Of a stretch of 59,182 nt of DNA, positions 18,456-26,137 are shown in pieces. The notes under the pieces were generated by a model. It was not told the DNA's origin. It did no database searches and worked only from the letters and a program-made list of their open reading frames with translations. Numbering within the stretch: the stretch's first letter is position 1; every line of letters starts with the position of its first letter. The stretch spans positions 1-59,182 of the forward strand of contig NZ_BAKJ01000030.1 of NCBI RefSeq assembly GCF_000614125.1. The letters are read 5' to 3'. Made by a program: the position numbers and the translations under genes. Origin of the DNA: Bacteroides rodentium JCM 16496 (GTDB lineage Bacteria; Bacteroidota; Bacteroidia; Bacteroidales; Bacteroidaceae).

Positions 18456-19765
18456 CTCATAAATTCATTGATAAACTCGTCTTCTTTCATCAGTCCGTAG
18501 CTGCCATCGCAGGCGGCCACTTCGTCGAATGTTTGTACTCCGTCAGCCTCGATGCCCGGATACCAGATGAGAAACGGAATGGGTTCGGCCGTATGCGTAC
18601 GGAGTTCGCAGGGAGTGGGATGGTCGGGCAATACGGAGATGGCAACGGGTTCCTCCCAGTCCTTCACAGCCTCGTATATAGGGCCAACGGCACGGCTGTC
18701 CAGATTCTCAATCGTCATAATCTTCAAGGGGACGTTTCCTTCGTGACCGGCCTCATCACTGGCCTCGATATGCAGGTAGACAAAATCATCCGTCCGCAAT
18801 GCATCGAGGGCGGCAGCCACCTTATTCTCATAGTTGGTATCATAAAGCCCCGTCGCACCTTCTACGGTGATGCGCCGCAGCCCGGCATAGTAACCGATGC
18901 CGTTAATCAAATCCACGGCAGAAATCACGGCGCCGCGCCTCACCTGCGGGAACTTGTCGGAAAGGCGCTCCATCTGCGGGCGATAACCGGGGCTCCACGG
19001 CCAGATGCTATTGGCAGGATCCTTACCCTCCGCCTTCCGCTTCACGTTGACCGGATGGTTCTCCAGCAACACTTGCGAACGGAGAATCAAATCGTTAATC
19101 AAATCAGCTGTCTGCTTCGGAGTAAGCTCCGCACCGTCTTCGGGAACCGAAATATTCTCCGTACCCTCCATCGGCTTCACCATCAACGGACGGAAAGGCT
19201 TCAGGGGAACATCGTGCGGCGGGGTGCAGTCAATGCGCTTGTCCCCTCCCTTTATTACCAGCAGATGGCGGTATTGCACCCCCGTATGGAAACGTACGCG
19301 GTCATCGCCCAGATGCTCTTGAAGGTATTTCACCAGCACATCCGCTTCCTCGGTAGTGATGTGTCCGGCAGAATGATTCTTGATGTTATCTCCCTCGATA
19401 CAGATAATGTTGCAGCGCATCGCCATCTCACCCGGCTGCAAGTCCACACCGATGCTCGCCGCTTCCAACGGACCGCGACCTTCGTACACCTTCGGCAAAT
19501 TATAGCCCAGAACGGACATATTCGCCACCTCACTGCCGGGATGGAAGCCGTCTGCTACCGTCACCAACCGTCCCACACGTCCCATGCGTGCCAGCTTGTC
19601 CATATAGGGAGTTGCGGCTGCCTGAAGCAAGGTTTTGCCTCCCAAAGCCTTCACGGGCCAGTCGGCCATACCGTCACCCAGGATGATGATGTGCTTCAAG
19701 CCTCTCCCCCTAACCCCCTCCCCCGTAGGGAGGGGGAATGAGTTACTATTATTTTGTACTTCCAT
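18440..19765 (-). CDS. apgM: Cofactor-independent phosphoglycerate mutase (ApgM) with repeat-derived ends
   Basis: About 441 residues; the recognisable enzyme starts at KHIIILGDGMADWP. Alkaline-phosphatase-superfamily metal and catalytic motifs follow (GFHPGSEVANMSVLGY, HIEASDEAGHEG, VLPDHPTPCELRTHT). In Bacteroides this gene commonly sits between thrA and thrC. Both ends are built from repeats: the N-terminal SFPLPTGEGVRGRGL comes from a GC-rich inverted repeat, and SSTTE at the C-terminus from a CTCTGTG palindrome. The start is uncertain: ATG at 19765 (chosen), ATG at 19798, or TTG at 19699 directly before KHIII. Confidence 0.88.
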   Translation of the reverse strand: MEVQNNSNSFPLPTGEGVRGRGLKHIIILGDGMADWPVKALGGKTLLQAAATPYMDKLARMGRVGRLVTVADGFHPGSEVANMSVLGYNLPKVYEGRGPLEAASIGVDLQPGEMAMRCNIICIEGDNIKNHSAGHITTEEADVLVKYLQEHLGDDRVRFHTGVQYRHLLVIKGGDKRIDCTPPHDVPLKPFRPLMVKPMEGTENISVPEDGAELTPKQTADLINDLILRSQVLLENHPVNVKRKAEGKDPANSIWPWSPGYRPQMERLSDKFPQVRRGAVISAVDLINGIGYYAGLRRITVEGATGLYDTNYENKVAAALDALRTDDFVYLHIEASDEAGHEGNVPLKIMTIENLDSRAVGPIYEAVKDWEEPVAISVLPDHPTPCELRTHTAEPIPFLIWYPGIEADGVQTFDEVAACDGSYGLMKEDEFINEFMSSTTE

Positions 19766-19848
19766 ATTCTTCTCTGCTATATAAATTATGAATGCCAATC
19801 TATCCGCTCCCCCTCTACGGGGGAGGGGGCAAGGGGGGAGAGGCTTTA
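19697..19848. repeat. GC-rich inverted repeat pair between thrA and apgM
   Basis: Two copies of a GC-rich element (AAGCCTCTCCCCC..., about 45 bp) lie in inverse orientation at 19697-19741 and 19804-19848, 62 bp apart. Each also contains its own small palindrome (CCCTCCCCCGTAGGGAGGG). One copy abuts the thrA stop codon; the other is fused in frame to the apgM start. Confidence 0.88.
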
Positions 19849-22277
19849 AACATTCGCAATACTCATAATATCCGCAAATACCCCCGCAGCCGTTACACCA
19901 GCACCGGCTCCGTAGCCTTGTATCATCATCGGATATTCCTTATAACGTGCCGTGGTCAGCAGGATAATGTTATTGCTGCCTTCCAGACCGTAGAACGGAT
20001 GGTTGGCTCCGACTTCCTGCAAACCTACGGATGCCTTGCCGTTTTCCAGCTTGGCAACGAAACGCCAATGCTTGTTCTCGGCTTCCAACACCTTGCGGCG
20101 GGCTTCAAAATCGGCATCGAGGCTCGGCACCTTCTTCCAGAAGTCATCCAGAGAGCCTTCAAAGAAGTCATCGGGCACAAAGAGGTTCTTCTCCACATCG
20201 CTCTGCTCCAAACGGTAACCAGCTTCACGTGCCAGAATCACCAGCTTGCGAATCACATCCTTGCCGCTAAGGTCGATACGCGGGTCGGGCTCGGAGTAAC
20301 GTTCCTCCTGCGCCATCTTGATGGTCTTGCTGAACGGTATGTCGGCACTGATTTTATTGAAGATATAGTTCAACGTACCGCTCAGCACAGCTTCAATCTT
20401 CAGTATTTTGTCACCGCTATGGATAAGGTCGTTAATGGTATTGATGATGGGGAGTCCGGCACCTACGTTCGTTTCAAACAAGTACTTCACACCGCGTTGA
20501 CGGGCTATCTGTTTCAGTTCACGGTAGTTCTCGTATTCGGAAGAAGCGGCAATCTTGTTGGCAGCCACTACCGAAACATTGTGCAGCAGCAAGTCCTTGT
20601 AAAGGGAAGCCACACCTGCACTTGCCGTACAGTCCACAAAGACAGAGTTAAAGATGTTCATACCGATAATCTCATTGCGCAGTGTTTCCAAGGAACTGTC
20701 CTTCCCTTTTTCCTGCAACTCCTCACGGAAACGTCCCAAATCGAAGCCTTCGCGGCTGAACATGGCCTTGTTCGCATCGGCGATGCCCACTACATTCAAT
20801 TGCAGTCCGTTCTCCTGCATCAGCTTCTGGCGCTGGCTGTGGATTTGCTCTATCAAGCTGCCGCCTACGGTTCCTATGCCGCAGATAAAGAGATTCAGTA
20901 CCTGATATTCCGACAAGAAGAAAGAGTCATGGATGACATTCAGCGATTTACGCAATGACTTGCTGTCTACTACAAACGAGATGTTGGTTTCCGAAGCACC
21001 CTGCGCACAAGCAATCACATTGATACCGTTACGTCCCAACGTACCGAACAGCTTTCCGGCAATACCCGGCGTATGCTTCATGTTCTCGCCTACGATGGCC
21101 ACGGTAGCCAGGTTCTTTTCTGCCTGAATAGGAGAAATCTCTCCCATCTCTATTTCTTTGGCAAACTCCTCGTTCAGTACCTCGCAAGCCAGGTCGGCAT
21201 CCGCATTGCGCACACCGATAGACGTTGAATTCTCCGAAGAAGCCTGGGACACAAGGAACACGCTGATACCATTCTTTGCCAGCGCCTTGAAGATACGGTA
21301 GTTCACACCGATGACACCTACCATACCAAGACCTTGCACCGTAATCAGGCTCGTATCGTTAATGGAAGAAATACCCTTGATGGCCTTGCTCTGCGGGTCT
21401 GAAACCTCTTGCTTGATGACAGTTCCCGCCCCTCCGGGTTGAAAGTATTCTTTACCAAAATGGGAATGTTCTTGTGGCAAACCGGATAGATTGTAGGCGG
21501 ATAGACCACTTTCGCACCGAAGTTACAAAGCTCCGTAGCTTCCACATAGCTCAATTCATTGATAGTGTATGCTCTGGAAATCACACGCGGGTCTGCTGTC
21601 ATGAATCCGTCTACATCCGTCCAGATTTCCAGACTGTCGGCATCCAGTGCGGCAGCAATGATTGCCGCCGTATAGTCAGAACCACCTCTACCCAGGTTCG
21701 TTACCTCTCCCGTCATTTTGTCTGTGGAGATAAAACCCGGAACCAATACGCGTTTGGGCAGGCTGCTGAATGTTTCGCGCACCAACGAATTTGTCAACTC
21801 CGTATCCAGCACATGCTTGGAATGCTTCTTCTCCGTCTTGATAAACTTGCGCGAGTCAAACCACTCCGCTCCCGTCAACTGAGCAACGATGATAGATGAA
21901 AGACGTTCTCCATAGCTCACAATCGTATCGGACGTCTTCTGCGAAAGGTCTTTTATCAGATAAATGCCCTGGAAGATGTCCTTCAGCTCGTTGAGCAGTT
22001 CACCAATCTGGCGCTGCAAGGCCACCTGCGCCTCGCCTGCCGGAATCACTTCCTTAATCATTTCCACATGGCGGTAGACAATCTCCCGGAACTCATTCTC
22101 GTAAGAAGCATCACCGACTGCCGCCATTTTGGAGGTGTTTATCAACTTATCCGTGATGCCACCCAATGCGGACACTACCACGATAACCGGTTCGTCGACT
22201 GCTTCTACAATTCTCTTGACGCTCAAAATACTGTTCACGGAACCTACGGACGTTCCGCCGAATTTCATTACTTTCAT
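19846..22277 (-). CDS. thrA: Bifunctional aspartokinase / homoserine dehydrogenase, frameshifted
   Basis: About 810 residues after restoring one C near 21429. The N-terminal aspartokinase begins MKVMKFGGTSVGSV and has GRGGSDYTAAIIAAAL and IWTDVDGFMTADPR. ACT regulatory segments follow (TVQGLGMVGVIGV, VAIVGENMKHTPG). The C-terminal homoserine dehydrogenase has the Rossmann loop CGIGTVGGSLIEQI and GTLNYIFNKI. It catalyses the first and third steps toward threonine and methionine and is probably feedback-inhibited by threonine through the ACT domains. It is the first gene of the operon, preceded by a candidate leader peptide. Confidence 0.95.
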
Positions 22278-22406
22278 TTCTCTTTATATTGTTGAGATGG
22301 TTGATACAATGTGTCGGAAACAAGCTGCTACGGCTTGCATTGACTTTAATTAAATGGAAAAACTGCTTGAAAATGGTGTAACACGTAGAAACACAAAATA
22401 CTATCC

Positions 22407-22466
22407 CTAACCCCTAAGGGTCATGGTCCACATGGATGTGACTGTATGTTGATAGTACTTGTTCAT
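22407..22466 (-). CDS. Candidate threonine-operon leader peptide
   Basis: A 19-codon frame (MNKYYQHTVTSMWTMTLRG) starts about 28 nt below the predicted transcript start and ends 129 nt before thrA. It has four Thr and two internal Met in ten residues, the kind of composition used by amino-acid attenuators. A small dyad CACATCCATGTG lies inside the peptide and CAAGC...GCTTG lies downstream, but no textbook terminator is visible. This is inference. Confidence 0.4.
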   Translation of the reverse strand: MNKYYQHTVTSMWTMTLRG

Positions 22467-22500
22467 AGTCTCTTGTTTCTATCGTTTATGATAAGTGTTG

Positions 22501-22508
22501 CAAAAGTA
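22501..22508 (-). promoter_or_regulatory. Predicted -7 box of the threonine operon
   Basis: Coding-strand TACTTTTG matches TAnnTTTG exactly. The -33 TTTG is not clear. The start site would be near 22494, placing the leader peptide at the very start of the transcript. Confidence 0.5.
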
Positions 22509-22663
22509 ACAATAAAAACATTCAATCTATCACTTTTTGCGACTTTTTTGCGATAAAAATATAGAAAGCCTCTAAAAAGGCAAGAAATATGCACAACTTC
22601 CGGCTTACACTTTCACACTTTTCACACCTTTTTTCCGTATATCCGTCCATTCTTTTCTAACAT

Positions 22664-22698
22664 TTTGCCACCATTCTCAAGATATATCATTATATTTG
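22664..22698 (+). promoter_or_regulatory. Predicted promoter of asparaginase gene
   Basis: TTTG at 22664-22667 and TATATTTG at 22691-22698, with a rather long 23-bp spacer. The start site is expected near 22705, about 20 nt before the chosen ATG at 22726. This also argues against the TTG start at 22696. Confidence 0.55.
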
Positions 22699-22725
22699 CA
22701 TGGAAAACATGAAAGAAAAGTGCGT

Positions 22726-23763
22726 ATGAGCCCAGAAAACACTTCCGTTTTGCTAATATACACCGGTGGAACTATCGGCATGATAGAGAATACAGAAACC
22801 GGTGCCCTGGAAAGCTTCAACTTCGAGCAGTTGCAGAAACATGTTCCCGAACTCCAGAGGTTTGCGTTCCGTATCGACACTTATCAGTTCGACCCGCCCA
22901 TGGACTCCTCGGACATGGACCCCGATGCCTGGCGCAAACTGGTACGCATCATCAGCGACAACTACGACCGGTATACGGGCTTCGTCATTCTGCACGGCAC
23001 AGACACCATGGCATACACAGCTTCTGCACTCAGCTTCATGCTTGAAGGGCTGAACAAGCCCGTCATCCTGACCGGCTCGCAACTGCCCATCGGCGTACTG
23101 CGCACAGACGGCAAGGAGAATCTGCTGACCAGTATCGAAATAGCCACCGCCCGCCACGCCAACGGACGCCCTATCGTGCCCGAAGTCTGTATCTTCTTCG
23201 AAAACCACCTGATGCGCGGCAACCGTACCACCAAAATGAACGCGGAGAACTTCAATGCTTTCCGTTCCTTCAATTATCCGGTACTCGCTTCCGCCGGTAT
23301 ACATATTAAATATAATAATGTGCAGATTCATACGCACGGCACTCCCCGCGAACTGGAGCCTCATTATCTGCTCGATACCAACATCGCCATACTGAAGCTT
23401 TTTCCAGGCATTCAGGAAAATGTCGTGGCAGCCATACTTGCCACTGAAGGGCTGAAAGCCGTAGTCCTCGAAACCTACGGTTCCGGCAACGCTCCCCGAA
23501 AGGAATGGTTTTTACGCCGCCTGCACGATGCCTGCGAGCAGGGCATCGTCATCGTGAACGTCACCCAATGCAGTGCCGGCACCGTTGAGATGGAACGCTA
23601 TGAAACCGGTTACCAACTGATGCAGGCAGGAGTCGTCTGCGGATATGACAGCACGACGGAATCTGCCGTAACCAAGCTGATGTTCCTTCTGGGTCACGAC
23701 TATCCGCCTGCCGAGATACGCGAACTGATGGGACAGCCGCTGGCAGGAGAAATTACAGTATAA
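22726..23763 (+). CDS. ansA: L-asparaginase, type I (cytoplasmic)
   Basis: A 345-residue enzyme hydrolysing asparagine to aspartate and ammonia. The two catalytic threonine regions are present: VLLIYTGGTIGMIE near the start and VILHGTDTMAYTASALS. No signal peptide precedes them, which points to the cytoplasmic AnsA type. The C-terminal NVTQCSAGTVEMERYETG is also typical. It stands alone, followed by a large repeat array and then radA. It is divergent from the threonine operon, so aspartate made here could feed ThrA; that link is only suggestive. Confidence 0.95.
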   Translation: MSPENTSVLLIYTGGTIGMIENTETGALESFNFEQLQKHVPELQRFAFRIDTYQFDPPMDSSDMDPDAWRKLVRIISDNYDRYTGFVILHGTDTMAYTASALSFMLEGLNKPVILTGSQLPIGVLRTDGKENLLTSIEIATARHANGRPIVPEVCIFFENHLMRGNRTTKMNAENFNAFRSFNYPVLASAGIHIKYNNVQIHTHGTPRELEPHYLLDTNIAILKLFPGIQENVVAAILATEGLKAVVLETYGSGNAPRKEWFLRRLHDACEQGIVIVNVTQCSAGTVEMERYETGYQLMQAGVVCGYDSTTESAVTKLMFLLGHDYPPAEIRELMGQPLAGEITV

Positions 23764-23798
23764 GCATCCGGTGCACAGCCCAAGAGTCCAATCCGAAA

Positions 23799-24022
23799 GG
23801 GCATACGACTGAACCCGGCACACGATACGACTGAATCCTATACACGATATGACTGTATTCCCCGAACATCCGAATGTCTTCCCACAGAGCATCCCCATGT
23901 CTTTCTCCAAAACATCCCCATGTTCTACCCCAAAACACCCGGATGTTTTACTATAAAACATCCCCATGTTTTGCCCCAAAACATCCGGGTGTTTTCGGTA
24001 TTCAGTCGTATAGTGTAAGGGA
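23799..24022. repeat. 23-bp palindromic repeat array 2 with inverted flanks
   Basis: Six units of exactly 23 bp fill 23864-24001, each a small dyad of the form AAACATCC..ATGTT followed by an 8-bp linker. Three 22-bp units built on ATACGACTGAA precede them (23799-23863). An inverted copy (TTCAGTCGTATAGTGTA) closes the array at 24002-24018, so the whole block can fold as one nested hairpin. It lies between ansA and radA. The core AAACATCCGGG..TTTTCG is shared with array 1. Confidence 0.9.
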
Positions 24023-24127
24023 TTAAGTATAGGGATGATTCCTATAAAGCAACGGACTTGCAGAGGCAGAGTCTATTTGTCCCTAAAAAACCCTGTACGA
24101 TTCTGCCGGGCTTGCATCGAAAAGTTG

Positions 24128-24135
24128 TACCTTTG
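24128..24135 (+). promoter_or_regulatory. Predicted -7 box of radA
   Basis: TACCTTTG matches TAnnTTTG, 28 bp before the radA start codon. No good -33 TTTG is seen at the expected distance. Confidence 0.45.
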
Positions 24136-24163
24136 GCAATCATTTCAGAAGGAATACTCAATT

Positions 24164-25531
24164 ATGGCTAAAGAAAAGACGGTTTATGTATGCAGCAACT
24201 GCGGGCAAGACTCTCCCAAATGGGTAGGCAAGTGTCCGTCGTGCGGAATGTGGAACACGTATGTGGAAGAGGTAGTGCGGAAAGAAGTGGTGAACAAGCG
24301 TCCCGTATCGGGCATAGAAACCGCCAAAGCCAAGCCCCTGACCCTCCACGAGATTGTAGCCGACGATGAACCGCGCATCGACCTCCACGATGCCGAACTG
24401 AACCGGGTGTTGGGCGGCGGACTGGTGCAAGGCTCCCTCGTGCTGATTGGCGGCGAGCCGGGCATCGGGAAATCTACCCTGGTGCTGCAGACCGTACTCC
24501 GCATACCGGAGAAACGCATCCTCTACGTCTCCGGTGAAGAGAGCACCCGACAGCTGAAACTGCGTGCCGACCGGCTGACACAAACCTCCAGCGACTGCCT
24601 CATCGTATGCGAGACTTCCCTGGAACAGATTTACGTCCACATCAAGAACACCCGCCCGGACATAGTCATCATCGACTCCATACAGACGATTTCTACCGAA
24701 ACCCTTGAATCGTCGCCGGGAAGTATCGCCCAGGTACGGGAATGCTCCGCCTCCATCCTGCGTTTTGCCAAGGAGACGCATACGGCGGTCGTCCTCATCG
24801 GGCATATCAATAAGGAAGGAAGCATAGCCGGACCGAAGGTACTGGAACATATCGTGGATACCGTACTCCAGTTCGAGGGCGACCAGCACTACATGTACCG
24901 CATCCTGCGCAGCATCAAGAACCGCTTCGGAAGCACTGCCGAACTGGGCATCTACGAAATGCGGCAAGACGGGCTGCGCCAGGTGAGCAACCCGTCCGAA
25001 CTGCTGCTGAGCCAAGACCATGAAGGTATGAGCGGTATAGCCATCGCCTCGGCCATAGAGGGCGTGAGACCGTTCCTCATCGAAACACAGGCATTGGTCA
25101 GCAGTGCCGTATATGGTAACCCGCAACGCTCTGCCACGGGGTTCGACATCCGCCGCATGAATATGCTACTGGCCGTATTGGAAAAACGTGTAGGCTTCAA
25201 ACTGGCACAGAAAGATGTATTTCTCAATATCGCCGGTGGATTGAAAGTGAACGACCCGGCCATAGACCTTGCCGTCATCAGCGCCATCCTCTCCAGCAAC
25301 ATGGACACGGCCATAGAGCCGGAGGTGTGCATGGCGGGAGAAATAGGTCTGTCGGGAGAGATACGCCCGGTAAACCGCATTGAGCAGCGCATCGGAGAAG
25401 CAGAGAAACTTGGCTTCAAGCGTTTTATACTTCCCAAGTATAATATGCAGGGACTGAACGCGAAAAAGATTAAAATAGAATTGATACCGGTGCGGAAGGT
25501 GGAGGAGGCATTCCGTAGCTTATTTGGTTAG
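24164..25531 (+). CDS. radA: DNA repair protein RadA (Sms)
   Basis: A 455-residue helicase-like protein that helps branch migration in homologous recombination. It has an N-terminal zinc finger (CSNCGQDSPKWVGKCPSC), Walker A GGEPGIGKST, Walker B-like DIVIIDSIQTI, the RadA KNRFG motif, and a Lon-like C-terminal domain (NIAGGLKVNDPAIDLAV). The ATG at 24164 directly precedes the zinc finger; the longer upstream frame is not needed. The stop codon abuts a CTCTGTG repeat. Confidence 0.97.
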   Translation: MAKEKTVYVCSNCGQDSPKWVGKCPSCGMWNTYVEEVVRKEVVNKRPVSGIETAKAKPLTLHEIVADDEPRIDLHDAELNRVLGGGLVQGSLVLIGGEPGIGKSTLVLQTVLRIPEKRILYVSGEESTRQLKLRADRLTQTSSDCLIVCETSLEQIYVHIKNTRPDIVIIDSIQTISTETLESSPGSIAQVRECSASILRFAKETHTAVVLIGHINKEGSIAGPKVLEHIVDTVLQFEGDQHYMYRILRSIKNRFGSTAELGIYEMRQDGLRQVSNPSELLLSQDHEGMSGIAIASAIEGVRPFLIETQALVSSAVYGNPQRSATGFDIRRMNMLLAVLEKRVGFKLAQKDVFLNIAGGLKVNDPAIDLAVISAILSSNMDTAIEPEVCMAGEIGLSGEIRPVNRIEQRIGEAEKLGFKRFILPKYNMQGLNAKKIKIELIPVRKVEEAFRSLFG

Positions 25532-25532
25532 G

Positions 25533-25668
25533 TTCACCACAGAGGACACAGAGTTTCACAGAGTTTTTTATTTTTCAAACAAGGAGATTCATCACGAAAG
25601 GGTGGTACAGCGGTTTTCATAGATGCAATTTATAGAACTCCGTGAAACTCGGCGTCCTCTGTGGTGAA
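25533..25668. repeat. CTCTGTG-family inverted repeat, copy C
   Basis: The left arm at 25533-25567 and right arm at 25636-25668 flank 68 bp. The left arm starts one base after the radA stop codon; the right arm ends 20 bp before the GxxExxY gene. It has the same consensus as copies A and B (TTCACCACAGAGG... / ...CCTCTGTGGTGAA). Confidence 0.9.
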
Positions 25669-25688
25669 TAAAATATAAAAGATACATC

Positions 25689-26060
25689 ATGGAAATCAAC
25701 GAAATGACGGGGCTAATACTCAAAAAGGCTTATGAGGTTCATTCAATTTTAGGCCCCGGATTGCTAGAAAGTGCCTATGAGGAATGTCTAGCTTATGAAC
25801 TTATGCAGTGCGGCTTCAAGGTAGAAAGACAAAAAGCACTACCTATTATATATAAGAATATAAAGCTGGATGCTGGTTATAGATTGGATATAGTGGTCAA
25901 TGATTCAGTAATCATAGAGCTGAAATCTGTTGAAGCACTCAATCCGATACATACTTCCCAGCTTTTAACCTATCTGAAACTATCAAAGATACGCTACGGC
26001 TTACTAATCAATTTCAATGTAAAAAGCCTAAAAGAAGGAATCAAACGATATATAATGTAA
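25689..26060 (+). CDS. GxxExxY family protein (PD-(D/E)XK nuclease-like)
   Basis: A 123-residue protein with the family signature G-L-L-E-S-A-Y (residues 25-31). A nuclease-like core follows: LDIVVNDSVIIELKS gives the D...E-x-K arrangement of PD-(D/E)XK enzymes. The biological role of this family is not established. The gene is visibly more AT-rich than its neighbours, starts 20 bp after one CTCTGTG repeat and stops directly against another. That tight fit suggests gene and repeats travel or act together. Family assignment is firm; function is inference. Confidence 0.9.
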   Translation: MEINEMTGLILKKAYEVHSILGPGLLESAYEECLAYELMQCGFKVERQKALPIIYKNIKLDAGYRLDIVVNDSVIIELKSVEALNPIHTSQLLTYLKLSKIRYGLLINFNVKSLKEGIKRYIM

Positions 26061-26130
26061 AACTCCGTGAGACCCAGCGTCCTCTATAGTGAAAAAACTC
26101 TGTGAGACTCTGTGTCCTCTGTGGTGAATA
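26061..26130. repeat. CTCTGTG-family repeat, two tandem right arms (copy D)
   Basis: Two direct copies of the 35-bp right arm lie end to end (26061-26095 diverged, 26096-26130 close to consensus), beginning at the base after the GxxExxY stop codon and ending 7 bp before the next start. No left arm is present. Confidence 0.9.
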
Positions 26131-26137
26131 AAAAGAT

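Noticed and set aside
18437..19741. 434-codon plus-strand frame opposite apgM
   Set aside because: Antisense shadow of a well-conserved enzyme; no recognisable protein features.
22278..22406. Riboswitch upstream of thrA
   Set aside because: No match to known riboswitch cores; only small dyads are seen.
23799..24022. Possible CRISPR array
   Set aside because: Units are contiguous, palindromic and lack unique spacers of constant length; no cas genes are present.
24035..24163. N-terminal extension of radA
   Set aside because: The conserved zinc finger begins right after the ATG at 24164, and a -7 box lies inside the extension.
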